From Brevibacillus_H ginsengisoli (lineage in GTDB: Bacteria; Bacillota; Bacilli; Brevibacillales; Brevibacillaceae): DNA of 64,000 nucleotides. The translations under genes and the position numbers were made by a program. The DNA lies in contig NZ_JBNJQR010000009.1 of NCBI RefSeq assembly GCF_050113715.1, positions 185,224 to 249,223 of the forward strand, written 5' to 3'. Shown here piece after piece: positions 24,691-32,673 of this stretch (position 1 is its first letter; each line of letters starts with the position of its first letter). The notes below the pieces were generated by a model. The model made no database searches. It saw only the letters and a list, made by a program, of their open reading frames with translations, and had not been told where the DNA came from.

Positions 24691-24720
24691 ACTCGTCCTT
24701 CTCCCCGGGGACGAGTTTTA
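24691..24720 (+). terminator. Rho-independent terminator of the lia-like operon
   Basis: ACTCGTCC (24691-24698) pairs with GGACGAGT (24709-24716) followed by TTTA. Confidence 0.85.
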
Positions 24721-24802
24721 TGCATGTTCGCCTAAAATAGGCAGATTTCGGATAGGATAAACGTAATGGAAAAACAAATTGACGGATAAAGGAGGTTTAA
24801 CG

Positions 24803-25633
24803 ATGATTTACCATCCTGCCAAACGCTCCAATGTTTTTCGTGGAGATCAGGGCGTAGACTTGATTGGAGATGTACACGGCTGCTATGACGAATTTATTCA
24901 GCTAATTCGTCAGTTGGGATATGTGGGCGGCCAAGACGGATTATACCGCCATCCTAAGGGACGCAAGCTGCTTTCTTTGGGGGATATTACGAGCCGGGGA
25001 CCTTTTTCCATTAAGATGCTGGAGTTCTTCATTCAACACATTAAGGCGGGACTCGCAGAAATGGTCGACAGTAACCATGGCTGGAAAATCGCGCGGTGGT
25101 TGGACGGGCGTAAGGTAACACTTGCTCACGGGGACGAAAAGGTAGAAGAGGAGTTCCGCCAATATGAAAGTGAAGCTGGTTTGAAGAAGGCTCAAAGTCT
25201 GAGGGAGGCCAGCAGAACATTATTATTGGGGTCCCCATCGCATATGCAGATCGTTCGGAATGGGAAGGTAGAGGCTGTAGCAGTGCATGCGGGAATTCGT
25301 GATGAGTACATCGGCAAAGATTCGCCTAGTATTCAGACCTTTTGCCGTTACGGTGATGTGGCTGGGACGGGAGCGGACGGAAGACCGATTCGCAGAGACT
25401 GGACGCTTGGCAAACAATCAAGCACAATCATTGTTTGGGGACATGATCCGCGTCCCGAGCCAGAGCGGAAACAAGGTGCGATCAACATCGATCAGGGCTG
25501 CGTATTTGGTGGCAACTTAACTAGCTATCGCTTTCCGGAAGATGAACTGGTCAGTGTAGCCGCCAAGGAAAACTATTCCCGTCTGGAAGATACGCCGCTG
25601 ACTCGATTTGCAAACCAACAAGCAGGTCACTAG
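24803..25633 (+). CDS. PrpE-like metallophosphoesterase
   Basis: A 276-aa calcineurin-type phosphatase related to PrpE (diadenosine tetraphosphatase). Metal-site motifs are GDVHGCYDEF, GDITSRGP (usually GDxxDRGP), SNHGWK (usually GNH) and LAHG; WGHDPRP near the end. The D-to-T/S and G-to-S changes are departures from the consensus. The ATG 24803 has AAGGAGG seven bases before. Its stop codon overlaps the stop of the convergent amidase within a shared terminator. Confidence 0.8.
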   Translation: MIYHPAKRSNVFRGDQGVDLIGDVHGCYDEFIQLIRQLGYVGGQDGLYRHPKGRKLLSLGDITSRGPFSIKMLEFFIQHIKAGLAEMVDSNHGWKIARWLDGRKVTLAHGDEKVEEEFRQYESEAGLKKAQSLREASRTLLLGSPSHMQIVRNGKVEAVAVHAGIRDEYIGKDSPSIQTFCRYGDVAGTGADGRPIRRDWTLGKQSSTIIVWGHDPRPEPERKQGAINIDQGCVFGGNLTSYRFPEDELVSVAAKENYSRLEDTPLTRFANQQAGH

Positions 25634-25655
25634 CCAAAGGGGTGACCTGCTTTGG
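25619..25655. terminator. Shared terminator enclosing both stop codons
   Basis: AAGCAGGTCAC (25619-25629) pairs with GTGACCTGCTT (25642-25652). The convergent genes end in the loop on the palindrome CTAG (25630-25633), which encodes TAG on both strands. Confidence 0.85.
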
Positions 25656-26226
25656 TTGTGCCGGCTTGTGGAGGTTGATAGGGATGCTGGATGAACTTGC
25701 AGAATCCACGCACTACTGCCTCGGCGAGTTCCTGCCAGTCGGACAAGAGCTTTTGGGTATCTGTTTCATTGTCGGCAAAACCATACTCCAATATAACCGT
25801 TTCAACTTTACCTGTTTCTCTATGCATGAAATAGTAATCGTGTTTGGAGTCTCCCGGATAGGTTCTCGTGTATAATCGACGAGTAGGCATCCCAGCGGCA
25901 TCCAGTTCATTGAGGAGCATTTGAGGGAACTTAGAAGTGGCGAAGATCGAATAAATCGCCTCTGCTCCTCTTCCTCCACCTAAATTGATATGATTGGATA
26001 TGCAATAGGTTGCGCCACTATTGCGGACGATGGAAGCCCGCTCTTCGCTGTCTAGAGTGACATCGGTTTGCCTTGTAATGTCCACAGATATATGAAGTTC
26101 CTGAAATCTGCGATATTGATAGAGTGAGATTTTCAGGGTCATGTCCTTTTCTGTGAAAAATGGATTGGTTCCGCCTCCAGGGTCAATACCTCCATGGCCA
26201 GGATCTAAGATTATAGTAGGAGCCAA
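25630..26226 (-). CDS. N-acetylmuramoyl-L-alanine amidase (Amidase_3)
   Basis: A 198-aa zinc amidase that cuts the bond between muramic acid and the stem peptide. The zinc ligands lie in ILDPGHGGIDPGG, the following glutamate and SNHINLGGG; the catalytic glutamate is in ILEYGFADNETD. I choose TTG 26226, with GGGAGGTG six bases upstream, over the longer reading to 26316, which lacks a site. No signal peptide is present in this form. It resembles the catalytic part of CwlC, a mother-cell amidase of sporulation, so spore-related lysis is possible. Confidence 0.88.
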   Translation of the reverse strand: MAPTIILDPGHGGIDPGGGTNPFFTEKDMTLKISLYQYRRFQELHISVDITRQTDVTLDSEERASIVRNSGATYCISNHINLGGGRGAEAIYSIFATSKFPQMLLNELDAAGMPTRRLYTRTYPGDSKHDYYFMHRETGKVETVILEYGFADNETDTQKLLSDWQELAEAVVRGFCKFIQHPYQPPQAGTTKAGHPFG

Positions 26227-26386
26227 TTTATACACCTCCCTTTTACCCAATATATGCAAGTGAAGTCTGATATGAATGAGCTTCCAACACAACGGAAGAA
26301 GTTTTAACACACCCATTGGATATGATACAATGAATCAGAAAGATGGCATTTATAAAAGACGATATATAAAGGATGGTTATGTAGCG

Positions 26387-26611
26387 ATGTGGCAATGGAT
26401 TATTCCGATTTTGACATTGATTCTCGGCCTGGTAGGCGGTTTTTTCATTGGGGTTTATTATCTACGCAAACAAGTTTCCAATATGCAAATGGATGAGAAG
26501 CAGATCCAAACAATGGCTCGTTCCATGGGAATGAATCTGAACCAAAAACAGCTGAAACAAATGACCCGTAATATGAAAAATGCGAAGATGCCAAACAAAT
26601 TCGGTAAATAG
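26387..26611 (+). CDS. yneF: YneF-like small membrane protein (UPF0154)
   Basis: A 74-aa protein with one N-terminal TM helix and a cytoplasmic tail with the UPF0154 pattern (FFIGVYYLRKQ ... ARSMGMNLNQKQLKQMTRNM). Function is unknown although the family is widespread in Firmicutes. GGATGG lies about ten bases before the ATG. It is followed 15 bases later by another small membrane protein gene and probably shares its transcript. Confidence 0.85.
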   Translation: MWQWIIPILTLILGLVGGFFIGVYYLRKQVSNMQMDEKQIQTMARSMGMNLNQKQLKQMTRNMKNAKMPNKFGK

Positions 26612-26626
26612 CCAGGGAGGTATCGA

Positions 26627-26812
26627 ATGGTTCCTACCCGCTTGCGCTATACGATGATTGGTTTTATTGTCGGAGTTCTGATAACATGGCTGCAAGCGCT
26701 ACCGGTTAGTCAAGGAACCCGATTTGCCGCTCCATTTTACTTGGCTGGTATTGGCCTACTCATTGATGGGATCATTATCCGTATCAAAGAACGCAAAGGC
26801 GACCAAGACTAG
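26627..26812 (+). CDS. Small two-helix membrane protein
   Basis: A 61-aa protein with two hydrophobic helices (about residues 8-24 and 36-50) and a charged C-terminus, KERKGDQD. I do not recognise the family. A GGGAGG site seven bases before the ATG supports translation. It forms a short operon with the yneF-like gene, closed by a terminator. Confidence 0.7.
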   Translation: MVPTRLRYTMIGFIVGVLITWLQALPVSQGTRFAAPFYLAGIGLLIDGIIIRIKERKGDQD

Positions 26813-26838
26813 CGAATAGCTGTGTGTTAAAACGTAAG

Positions 26839-26867
26839 CCCTGATTGTATGCGATCAGGGTTTTTTG
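26839..26867 (+). terminator. Rho-independent terminator
   Basis: CCCTGAT (26839-26845) pairs with ATCAGGG (26854-26860) followed by TTTTTT. Confidence 0.85.
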
Positions 26868-26927
26868 CTTTGCGATTTTTTATAGTTTTGATAGAATAGT
26901 CAAATTTGTTGCATATTTTTGTAGCTA

Positions 26928-26956
26928 TTGGAAATTTATTCATATCGTCATATAAT
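26928..26956 (+). promoter_or_regulatory. Promoter of the 40-aa membrane peptide gene
   Basis: TTGGAA (26928-26933), 17 bases, TATAAT (26951-26956), 43 bases before the start. Confidence 0.65.
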
Positions 26957-26998
26957 AGAATCGATTACCTTATATTGCCAATTGAGGGAGGGGGTCTT

Positions 26999-27121
26999 AT
27001 GCTTCTGTTACAAGCAGGGTCATCAGGTATCGGAGCATGGGGGATTATCATTCTTCTTTCGATACTGATTACCCTGATCTATTCGGCCATCGCAAGAAAA
27101 AAAGAAGATAACGACTTGTAA
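26999..27121 (+). CDS. 40-aa single-helix membrane peptide
   Basis: MLLLQAGSSGIGAWGIII then a hydrophobic run and a charged end, ARKKEDNDL. One TM helix with positively charged cytoplasmic side. GAGGGAGGGGG lies right before the ATG, and it has its own promoter and terminator, so it is probably a real gene. The function is unknown; it could be a small regulator or subunit of a membrane complex. Confidence 0.7.
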   Translation: MLLLQAGSSGIGAWGIIILLSILITLIYSAIARKKEDNDL

Positions 27122-27147
27122 TCGCTCCATGGGTACAAGCAAATAAT

Positions 27148-27180
27148 AAACGCATCCGTTGCTTAGCGGATGCGTTTGGA
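27148..27180. terminator. Bidirectional terminator
   Basis: AAACGCATCCG and CGGATGCGTTT form a perfect 11-bp stem between the 40-aa gene and the convergent TauE gene. Confidence 0.85.
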
Positions 27181-27192
27181 CTTCAACGATCT

Positions 27193-27960
27193 TTATTTGA
27201 AAATCAATTCGTACACCATTTTTCCCATTAGTGTAAGAGATACCGCTAGAAACAGAGGGCGCACATAGCGAACTCCGGTTTTAATCGCCATGCGTGAACC
27301 AAGTGAAGCTCCCAACAGCATCGCAACACCCATCGTCAGCCCCGGAACAAACATCACCTTGCCATCCATAATGAAAATTCCCAACGATGCCATATTACTC
27401 GCTAAATTCAGAATTCTACCATTACCAGCCGCAATGACAAAATCATATCCAAAAGCAAGCACCAGCATGAAAATGAGAAATGAACCGGTACCAGGACCGA
27501 AGAAGCCATCGTAAAAACCGATTAAGAGGGCTAAAGGAATCCCCCATTTCAGTGAAGAACGAGTAATGCCCTGAAAAGTGGATACCTGTCCAAAGTTTTT
27601 ATTCAACAGCGTATAAAGAAAGATGATCCCTAACATAACCATCACCAAAATCCGCAACATTTCCTGAGGAACGAAGAGAACGATTTTGGCGCCAAGAGCT
27701 GCTCCTATGAACGACAGTGGAAAGAGGTAGAGAATCAGTTTCTTGTCGTACTTGCCCATTTTGACAAACGTAAGGGAGCTGGTAGCGGAAGCGATCGTCG
27801 AAGCCAATTTATTCGTCCCAAGAGCCATGTAAGGAGGAAGCCCCATACCCATTAAAGCGGGTAAAGAAATCAATCCGCCACCACCGACACAGCTGTCGAT
27901 AAATGCTGCTAAAAAACCGAAAAAGGCTAAAAATAATATCGTTGATAAGTCAAGGTCCAC
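27193..27960 (-). CDS. TauE/SafE family membrane transporter
   Basis: A 255-aa membrane protein with about eight helices and the family hallmark GGGGLISLPALMGMGLPP near residue 26 and GTNKLAS near 48. The second repeat has GFYDGFFGPGTGSFL. The family exports sulfite, sulfoacetate or related organosulfur anions. The start is GTG with CGGAGGATG upstream. It stands alone and no sulfur genes are adjacent, so the substrate remains open. Confidence 0.88.
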   Translation of the reverse strand: MDLDLSTILFLAFFGFLAAFIDSCVGGGGLISLPALMGMGLPPYMALGTNKLASTIASATSSLTFVKMGKYDKKLILYLFPLSFIGAALGAKIVLFVPQEMLRILVMVMLGIIFLYTLLNKNFGQVSTFQGITRSSLKWGIPLALLIGFYDGFFGPGTGSFLIFMLVLAFGYDFVIAAGNGRILNLASNMASLGIFIMDGKVMFVPGLTMGVAMLLGASLGSRMAIKTGVRYVRPLFLAVSLTLMGKMVYELIFK

Positions 27961-28112
27961 AGTTCATCCTCCGATTTAAAATTATGTCTATTCCAAGTCT
28001 AGCATGAGACGTTTACATTTCAAGATGTATAATCCATAAATAATCATGTGCATAATAAAGCGGTTGGTACAAGAAGGGAATCCACCTTGTTTTTGTAATT
28101 TGTGTCGAAGAT

Positions 28113-28172
28113 TGCAATATTAGATACTTTCAATACAAAAATATTGCATTACTTGTGTAAGAGGTTTATAAT
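28113..28172 (+). promoter_or_regulatory. sodA promoter with inverted-repeat operator
   Basis: TTGCAT (28144-28149), 17 bases, TATAAT (28167-28172). A 9-bp inverted repeat, TGCAATATT (28113-28121) and AATATTGCA (28139-28147), overlaps the -35 box. The binding protein is unknown; it does not match the PerR box. Confidence 0.6.
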
Positions 28173-28212
28173 TAAGGATGAAAAAGTTACCATACATAGA
28201 GGAGGAATACCC

Positions 28213-28821
28213 ATGGCACATCAATTACCAGCATTACCGTATGAATTTAACGCACTCGAACCGCACATTGATGCTCAAACTATGGAAATTCACCATGATC
28301 GTCACCATGCGACCTATGTAAATAACCTGAACGCTGCTCTGGAAAGCGCTCCTGAGCTTCAATCCAAATCCATTGAAGAATTGATCAGCGACATGAACGC
28401 TGTTCCAGAAGGAATCCGTACCGCAGTTCGCAACAATGGTGGCGGACACGCTAACCACACTTTGTTCTGGGAAATTCTCGCTCCTAACGCAGGTGGCGCG
28501 CCAACTGGTGCACTCGCGGACGCTATCAACTCCGCATTTGGAAGCTTTGATAACTTCAAAGCTGAATTTGCCAAAGCTGCGACAACTCGATTTGGTTCCG
28601 GTTGGGCATGGTTGATCGTTGATGGTGGCAAAGTTGCTGTGACTTCTACACCTAACCAAGACAGCCCACTGATGGAAGGTAAAACACCTATCCTTGGCCT
28701 TGACGTGTGGGAGCATGCTTACTACCTCAAGTACCAAAACAAACGTCCTGACTACATCGGTGCTTTCTGGAACGTAGTAAACTGGGACGCAGTTAGCCAA
28801 AAATTCGAAGCGGCTCGCTAA
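28213..28821 (+). CDS. sodA: Superoxide dismutase, Mn/Fe type
   Basis: A 202-aa enzyme that converts superoxide to hydrogen peroxide and oxygen. Metal ligands are in MEIHHDRHHATYVNNLN, GGGHANHTLFWEIL and LDVWEHAYYLKY. The start ATG 28213 has GAGGAGG upstream; a longer in-frame reading from 28102 would begin upstream of the promoter and is rejected. It is a single gene with a strong promoter and terminator. Residues near the active site fit the manganese form but metal choice is not certain. Confidence 0.96.
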   Translation: MAHQLPALPYEFNALEPHIDAQTMEIHHDRHHATYVNNLNAALESAPELQSKSIEELISDMNAVPEGIRTAVRNNGGGHANHTLFWEILAPNAGGAPTGALADAINSAFGSFDNFKAEFAKAATTRFGSGWAWLIVDGGKVAVTSTPNQDSPLMEGKTPILGLDVWEHAYYLKYQNKRPDYIGAFWNVVNWDAVSQKFEAAR

Positions 28822-28879
28822 TAGTTTGCGAAACAAGCAAATTAACAATGAATAACACCAATGAATAACCACCAATGAA

Positions 28880-28919
28880 AAACCGTCTGGGGAACTATGT
28901 TCTCTCGACGGTTTTTTTG
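28880..28919 (+). terminator. Rho-independent terminator
   Basis: AAACCGTC pairs with GACGGTTT followed by more T, after sodA. Confidence 0.85.
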
Positions 28920-28973
28920 TCATCAATATATCCAAAGAAAATGTTATATATGTGTGACTTTTTTTAATTTTAT

Positions 28974-29001
28974 TAAATAAATGGGAAAAATTAACCGATA
29001 C
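28974..29001 (+). promoter_or_regulatory. Sigma-D (motility) promoter
   Basis: TAAA (28974-28977), 16 bases, ACCGATAC (28994-29001), close to the SigD consensus TAAA-N15-GCCGATAT. It lies about 55 bases before the chemoreceptor start. Confidence 0.7.
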
Positions 29002-29057
29002 CAAATAGTGAATTTGCATTTTTTTCAAGATAGTGTCAAATGAGAGGAAGAGGTGCT

Positions 29058-31106
29058 ATGTTCCGAGGGATAAAAGGGAAGCTGATTGCTGTCATCTTAT
29101 TGATGACTCTGATTCCAATCACGGTAATTGGAACGTTTGTTTACCTGAACATGAAGCAGCAATTTCTACAGAATTTTCAAGAAGCGACCACGAAGGAGAT
29201 CACGCAAGTTGATAACGGCATTTCGCTTTACTTCGACGCGGTCGCAGAAAATGTCCGCTTGATGGCAACGAACCCAACCGTAAAAAATGCCAATCAAAAC
29301 ATCAAAACCTACATAAATCAAACGCAAAAAACGAAACTGACACCGCTTGAAAATGGAGGTATCGAAGCGAACATTTACAAGGAATTCGAGCGATACGGGG
29401 AATCTCATCCCAATACCTCTTCTATCTTTGTGGGAACGGAGTCAGGTGGCTACACACAATACCCTGTCAAGGAGATGAAGCCTCATTATGATCCTCGTCA
29501 ACGTCCCTGGTATAAATCGGCAGTAGAGAAAACTGGGGAAGTGGTCACGACAGAGCCGTATATCTTATCTGGCACCAATAACATCGCCGTCAGCACTGTA
29601 ACGGTTTTGAAGGATAACAATGGCAAGACAGCCGGTGTAGTGGGATTTGATGCCCACTTGGGTCACTTGACCGACATCTTGAAAAATATGAAGATCGGCA
29701 GTTCCGGTTATGTCATGATGCTTTCCGGAGATGGAACCATTCTGGCTGATCCGAAACATCCAGATCTCGTCTCCAAAAACATTAAGGAACTGGAAGGGAA
29801 TCCTTTGGGGGATATCCGTAAGGCGAATAATTTGGAGATTCTGATGGATGAGACTCAATACTTGGCTAATGTTTATACCTCTAAAAACACCGGGTGGACA
29901 TTCGTTGCTTTCATCGAGAAGCAAGAGCTAAATAAAGACGCGGAGCAGTTCGGGCTGCTCATCCTGTTGGTCAGTCTAGGATTTGGTATTGCTGCGGTGG
30001 TTTTATCCATCTTGATCTCTGACAAGTTTTCCAAACCGATCCTGAAGATGGTTGCACACATGAAACAGATCGGAGAAGGAAACCTGACCAATGAGATCCC
30101 GGTTTCTATGTTAAAACGAAAAGATGAGATCGGTATAGCCGGGCAGTCTCTTCAAGCCATGCAGGCATCCATTCAGCAACTCGTTATCGAGTTTATCCAG
30201 GCAGGGAATAAACTGGTCGAGTCATCCGATAAACTGACGAATCATGTAGAGCAGAACATTGTATCCATCCAAAAAGTCGTGACGACGGTTCAAGAAGTGA
30301 CTGGCGGTGCTGATCATCAATTGCTTCGTTCGGAAGAAAGCGCCAAAGGAATGGAAGAAATGGCTCTCGGCATTCAACGGGTGGCAGAGTCTATGTCCAA
30401 CATTGCAGAGGCGTCCTTGGAAACTTCCAAAGAAGCGGATAACGGGAATGGCATCATCCAACAGGCTGTTAAGCAGATGAACGAAATTGAGGGTTCCGTC
30501 ACCGATTCGCTGGAAGTTGTCAGAGTATTGCAGATGAGCTCCCAAGAGATTGTGCATATTGTGGATATGATTACTGATATTTCTTCCCAAACGAACCTGC
30601 TGGCGCTGAATGCAAGTATAGAAGCTGCTCGCGCGGGAGAACATGGCAGAGGCTTTGCGGTTGTAGCGGAAGAGGTAAGAAAATTGGCTGAACAATCATC
30701 TAATTCCGCTGCCAAAATCGTTGAGTTGATCACCGAGATCCGTAATGAAACAGGAAATGCAATGACAGCGATGGGTCATGTCAATGATCGCGTGGTCAAC
30801 GGGATTTCCATGGTCCAGAAATCGGGTGAAGCATTCCGCAAAATTCTCAGTGAGATTCAGACGATTTCCGAACAGATTCATGATACTTCCGCCGTCTCGG
30901 AACAAATGTCGGCTTCATCCGAACAGGTTGCCTCTTCTGTCGACGAGACAGCAAATATCGCCCGAATGTCAGCCCATCATATGGAAAACGTAACGGCAAT
31001 GTCTAATGCCCAGCTATCCGCCATGTTGTCCCTGAAGCAGTCTGCCGAGGAGCTGCGCGGCTTATCGAATAATTTGTCAACAATTATTAAAAAGTTTAGT
31101 GTTTAA
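29058..31106 (+). CDS. Methyl-accepting chemotaxis protein (dCACHE)
   Basis: A 682-aa transmembrane chemoreceptor. TM1 is near residues 8-30. An extracellular double-CACHE ligand domain spans about 35-275 (motif RPWYKSAVE near 155), TM2 is near 290-312, then HAMP. The long cytoplasmic coiled coil holds the signalling tip DMITDISSQTNLLALNASIE then ARAGEHGRGFAVVAEEVRKL. ATG 29058 has GAGGAAGAGGTG upstream; ATG 29040 has none. The ligand is unknown; dCACHE receptors often bind amino acids. The SigD promoter fits the motility regulon. Confidence 0.93.
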   Translation: MFRGIKGKLIAVILLMTLIPITVIGTFVYLNMKQQFLQNFQEATTKEITQVDNGISLYFDAVAENVRLMATNPTVKNANQNIKTYINQTQKTKLTPLENGGIEANIYKEFERYGESHPNTSSIFVGTESGGYTQYPVKEMKPHYDPRQRPWYKSAVEKTGEVVTTEPYILSGTNNIAVSTVTVLKDNNGKTAGVVGFDAHLGHLTDILKNMKIGSSGYVMMLSGDGTILADPKHPDLVSKNIKELEGNPLGDIRKANNLEILMDETQYLANVYTSKNTGWTFVAFIEKQELNKDAEQFGLLILLVSLGFGIAAVVLSILISDKFSKPILKMVAHMKQIGEGNLTNEIPVSMLKRKDEIGIAGQSLQAMQASIQQLVIEFIQAGNKLVESSDKLTNHVEQNIVSIQKVVTTVQEVTGGADHQLLRSEESAKGMEEMALGIQRVAESMSNIAEASLETSKEADNGNGIIQQAVKQMNEIEGSVTDSLEVVRVLQMSSQEIVHIVDMITDISSQTNLLALNASIEAARAGEHGRGFAVVAEEVRKLAEQSSNSAAKIVELITEIRNETGNAMTAMGHVNDRVVNGISMVQKSGEAFRKILSEIQTISEQIHDTSAVSEQMSASSEQVASSVDETANIARMSAHHMENVTAMSNAQLSAMLSLKQSAEELRGLSNNLSTIIKKFSV

Positions 31107-31222
31107 TGACTTGTTTTCAGTATTACCAAATATTATGATGTTTTAGAGACGTCCAACGACGCACGCCTCCAAACATTCTATATATAGAAAGTTTCAACAG
31201 AACAAAGGAGGATACTAAAGAA

Positions 31223-32530
31223 ATGAAAAAAACAACAAAGGGTCTACTGCTCGGATTGTGCATGACATTAACCCTGTCGATGTCGCCGGTATTTTCTGCG
31301 TCCGCAGCGCCGCAAGCTCAACCGAAAGCCAAATATTCTGAAGCTCAGGTACTTGATTACGGAAAATGGGCACCACGCAATTACGAAGTTGTGCAAAACC
31401 TCATTAATGAAAATGGAGTAAAGAGCAAATCCTACAATCCAGGCAAGAAGCCTTATGCCGTATTTGACTGGGACAACACTAGTATCATGAACGATACGGA
31501 AGAAGCCTTGCTTGTTTATCAGATGAACAATCTGATGTTCAAAATGACTCCTGAGGAATTTGAAAAAGCGATCCGGACAAATGTTCCTGCAGGGCCTTTC
31601 TCCGACGATTTCAAAACAGTTGACGGCAAAAAAGTAATCTTCGACGATGTTGTCGCGGATGTCGTATCTGACTATACCTATATCTATAATCATTACAAAG
31701 GTCTTAAAGGTAGCGAATCTCTTGAAACCGTTACCAATACCGATCAGTTCCAAGATTTCCGCGCTAAAATGTTCTTTATGTATGAAGCAATCAACGGTAC
31801 ACACGGCAACGCGGTTGGTTATCACTGGGTGCTTTACCTCTTTGATAATATGACAGTTGATGAAGTTCAAAAAATGGCGGAAAAATCCGATGATTACGCT
31901 CTTGGAAACGCAATTCATACATTAACTTGGACAAGCCCTGAATCCATGAAAGGAAAAGCGGGAGTTGTCACTGTAGAACATGTTACAGGCATTCGCATGA
32001 CTACTGAAATTCGCAATTTGATGAATACATTGCGCTCCAACGGAATCGATGTATACGTGGTATCTGCTTCACTTGAAGAAGTTGTAGAAGTATTCGCTTC
32101 TAATCCGAAATATGGCTATAGTCTGCCAAAAGAAAACGTAATCGGTATGAGACTGGCTATGGATGCTGAAGGCAAATTCATGCCAAAAGCCAAAGATAAC
32201 TGGTTCCTTACTGTAAGCCATGGTAAAACTGAAGTCATTAAAGATCAAATTGCCAAGACACACGGCGGAGCCGGTCCACTTCTTATCGGTGGAGACAGTA
32301 AAGGCGATTATGAAATGATGACTGAATTCCCTGACACCAAGCTGCGCCTCATCGTTAACCGTGTAAGCGGCGGTACTATCGGTAAGGCTTCCACTCTTGC
32401 TGCAGAGCAAATGAAACAACCGCAACCACAATTCATTCTCCAAGGCCGTGATGAAAACACTGGTGAATGGAGACCGTCTGAAGAAACCATTAAACTTGGC
32501 AAAACTGAGCCACAGTTACTGAAAAAATAA
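31223..32530 (+). CDS. Secreted HAD-superfamily phosphatase
   Basis: A 435-aa exported protein with a signal peptide (cleavage near SASA, residue 28). HAD motif I is AVFDWDNTSIMND with the nucleophilic Asp, motif II is VVSAS, and motif IV is GGDSKGDYEM. The layout resembles secreted phosphorylcholine or phosphoserine-type phosphatases. AAAGGAGG precedes the ATG. No Pho box was recognised upstream. It likely releases phosphate outside the cell; the natural substrate is unknown. Confidence 0.85.
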   Translation: MKKTTKGLLLGLCMTLTLSMSPVFSASAAPQAQPKAKYSEAQVLDYGKWAPRNYEVVQNLINENGVKSKSYNPGKKPYAVFDWDNTSIMNDTEEALLVYQMNNLMFKMTPEEFEKAIRTNVPAGPFSDDFKTVDGKKVIFDDVVADVVSDYTYIYNHYKGLKGSESLETVTNTDQFQDFRAKMFFMYEAINGTHGNAVGYHWVLYLFDNMTVDEVQKMAEKSDDYALGNAIHTLTWTSPESMKGKAGVVTVEHVTGIRMTTEIRNLMNTLRSNGIDVYVVSASLEEVVEVFASNPKYGYSLPKENVIGMRLAMDAEGKFMPKAKDNWFLTVSHGKTEVIKDQIAKTHGGAGPLLIGGDSKGDYEMMTEFPDTKLRLIVNRVSGGTIGKASTLAAEQMKQPQPQFILQGRDENTGEWRPSEETIKLGKTEPQLLKK

Positions 32531-32564
32531 CAAGTAACTGAAAAAATAATAAGTATCTAAAGTC

Positions 32565-32596
32565 AACCGTCCGGTGTACCGCTGGACGGTTTTCAT
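32565..32596 (+). terminator. Rho-independent terminator
   Basis: AACCGTCC (32565-32572) pairs with GGACGGTT (32584-32591) followed by TTC. Confidence 0.8.
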
Positions 32597-32610
32597 ATGC
32601 GACAAAATGA

Positions 32611-32642
32611 AAAGGACGACCAACCTCCGTTGAGCGTCCTTT
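32611..32642 (-). terminator. Rho-independent terminator
   Basis: AAAGGACG and CGTCCTTT form a stem with a T-rich run on the minus strand, closing the yfhP-like gene. Confidence 0.75.
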
Positions 32643-32673
32643 GAAGACTCGTCTAATAACAAGCCGTGAATGT

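Noticed and set aside
28234..29028. A 264-codon minus-strand frame across sodA
   Set aside because: It lies antisense to a certain sodA gene, has no RBS and its product resembles no protein; it is a codon-usage shadow.
31268..31918. A 216-codon minus-strand frame across the HAD phosphatase
   Set aside because: Antisense to a well-supported secreted phosphatase with catalytic motifs; no RBS.
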